Shown piece after piece: positions 14,488 to 15,373 of a DNA stretch of 15,373 bases. Below the pieces are notes generated by a model. The model was not told the DNA's origin. It ran no database searches and saw only the letters and a list, made by a program, of their open reading frames with translations. The DNA comes from Clostridiales bacterium UBA3277 (GTDB lineage: Bacteria; Bacillota; Clostridia; Oscillospirales; Oscillospiraceae). The stretch's first letter is position 1. Each line of letters begins with the position of its first letter. The position numbers and the translations under genes are program-made. The stretch is from the NCBI GenBank assembly GCA_002362145.1, contig DETX01000120.1, forward strand, positions 1-15,373. The letters run 5' to 3'.

Positions 14488-15370
14488 GAAGAGAAAAAGA
14501 ACCTGGGGAAACCGGAAGGACGGCCGCTGGGTCCGGGACGTGCCGGGCCTGCAGGCGGTTATGGGGCATCTGATGCCCAACCGCACGGACTGCGAGGTCT
14601 ACCTCAGCGACACCATCGACGTGACGGAGCTGATGGCGTATTTGGAAAAGCGGAACGCCCTGCATCCGGAGTATAAAACCACACTGTTTCACTGCTTTGT
14701 AACGGTTCTGGCCCGGATGCTCCGGGAGCGGCCCCTGATGAACCGGTTCGTCCAGGGACGGCGGACCTATGAGCGGTACGAGGTCAGCCTGAGCTTTGTC
14801 TGCAAGCGGCGCTTTACCGACCACGCGGAGGAAGCCCTCATGTTCCTGGTCCCCAAGGATACGGATACCCTGGATGAGGTCAGCCAGAAGATCATCGGAG
14901 ACGTCCGGGAGACCCGCAAGAGCGAAACCTCCACCGGCGGCGTGGACGCCATTCTGGACGCCCTGGCAAAGCTGCCCCGGCCGCTGCTAATGTTTGTCAT
15001 CTACATCATCCGGCTGATGGATTTCTGGGGAGTCAGCCCGGATTTCCTCACCGATGGAGACCCCAACTATTCCAGCGTGCTTTTCAGCAACCTCGGCTCC
15101 ATCAAGTGCCCGGCGGTGTATCACCATCTGAATAACTACGGCACCAACAGCATCATGATCACCATCGGCACATTGCGCAAGGAGGCGAAGCTGATGGAGG
15201 ACGGCACCACCCAGGTCCGGGACCTGGTGGACATCGGCGCCACCCTGGACGAGCGGATTGCCGACGGCTTCTATTTCGCCAGAAGTTTGAAGCTGGTGAA
15301 GCACATCTGCCAGCATCCGGAGCTGCTGGAGCGTCCCCTGGGCGAGCCCAGCGGGTTCGACTACAAGTAA
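14480..15370 (+). CDS. Stand-alone 2-oxoacid dehydrogenase E2-like (CAT superfamily) acyltransferase homologue
   Basis: 296 aa, about the size of an E2 catalytic domain alone. No lipoyl domain or E1/E3-binding domain is present, and no E1 or E3 gene is in the window. E2-like blocks: TTLFHCFVTVLARML (67-81), SLSFVCKRRF (103-112), LFSNLGSIKCPAVYHHLNNYGTNSIMITIG (201-230, cited by positions and key residues S203-N204-L205-G206) and the C-terminal DERIADG (257-263). The last corresponds to the E2 active-site motif DHRxxDG, but His is replaced by Glu258 while Asp262 and Gly263 remain. A hydrophobic segment (168-179) sits mid-protein. GGAGG is 7 nt before the ATG, inside the end of the ligase gene. 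It may transfer the acyl group made by the ligase or be catalytically altered; the fold call is more secure than the function. Confidence 0.75.
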   Translation: MSEKRKRTWGNRKDGRWVRDVPGLQAVMGHLMPNRTDCEVYLSDTIDVTELMAYLEKRNALHPEYKTTLFHCFVTVLARMLRERPLMNRFVQGRRTYERYEVSLSFVCKRRFTDHAEEALMFLVPKDTDTLDEVSQKIIGDVRETRKSETSTGGVDAILDALAKLPRPLLMFVIYIIRLMDFWGVSPDFLTDGDPNYSSVLFSNLGSIKCPAVYHHLNNYGTNSIMITIGTLRKEAKLMEDGTTQVRDLVDIGATLDERIADGFYFARSLKLVKHICQHPELLERPLGEPSGFDYK

Positions 15371-15373
15371 GGG

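Overview
The window is about 15.4 kb of GC-rich DNA (roughly 60-67% GC in the blocks counted). It carries dense, short-spaced genes with strong AGGAGG-type ribosome binding sites. The gene set (sepF, divIVA, a short Gram-positive-type Hfq, the miaB-mutS-mutL-miaA-hfq order, an endonuclease-type MutL) points to a high-GC member of the Clostridia. An Oscillospiraceae-like gut anaerobe is my best guess; this is inferred from gene content and composition, not from a database match.

Layout. Everything from about 10.76 kb down to base 1 is on the minus strand and reads, in transcription order: miaB, mutS, a CPBP-family membrane protease, mutL, a GNAT acetyltransferase, miaA, hfq, then a terminator-like hairpin, then yggS (ylmE), sepF (ylmF) and a divIVA-type gene cut by the left edge of the window. 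Gaps from miaB to hfq are only 4-34 bp, so this looks like one long operon. It joins i6A/ms2i6A tRNA modification (miaA, miaB), mismatch repair (mutS, mutL) and the RNA chaperone Hfq. The yggS-sepF-divIVA block is a shortened form of the Firmicute ylmDEFGH-divIVA division cluster, with ylmG and ylmH absent.

A 219-bp divergent intergenic region (10765-10983) holds a sigma-A-like promoter facing each way. The plus strand then carries a membrane-anchored peptidyl-prolyl isomerase with an N-terminal zinc ribbon, a strong stem-loop terminator, and a second sigma-A-like promoter. That promoter drives a translationally coupled pair: an AMP-forming acyl-CoA ligase and a stand-alone protein resembling the catalytic domain of 2-oxoacid dehydrogenase E2 (CAT superfamily).

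Most of the window is conserved housekeeping. The points most worth a second look are: the ligase/E2-like pair, where the E2-like protein lacks lipoyl and E1-binding domains and has Glu in place of the catalytic His; a sharply AT-rich patch inside yggS; the zinc ribbon-TM-parvulin architecture; and a CPBP protease set 4 bp from both mutS and mutL. No tRNA, rRNA, CRISPR array or insertion sequence was seen, and no stretch longer than 300 bases lacks a gene.
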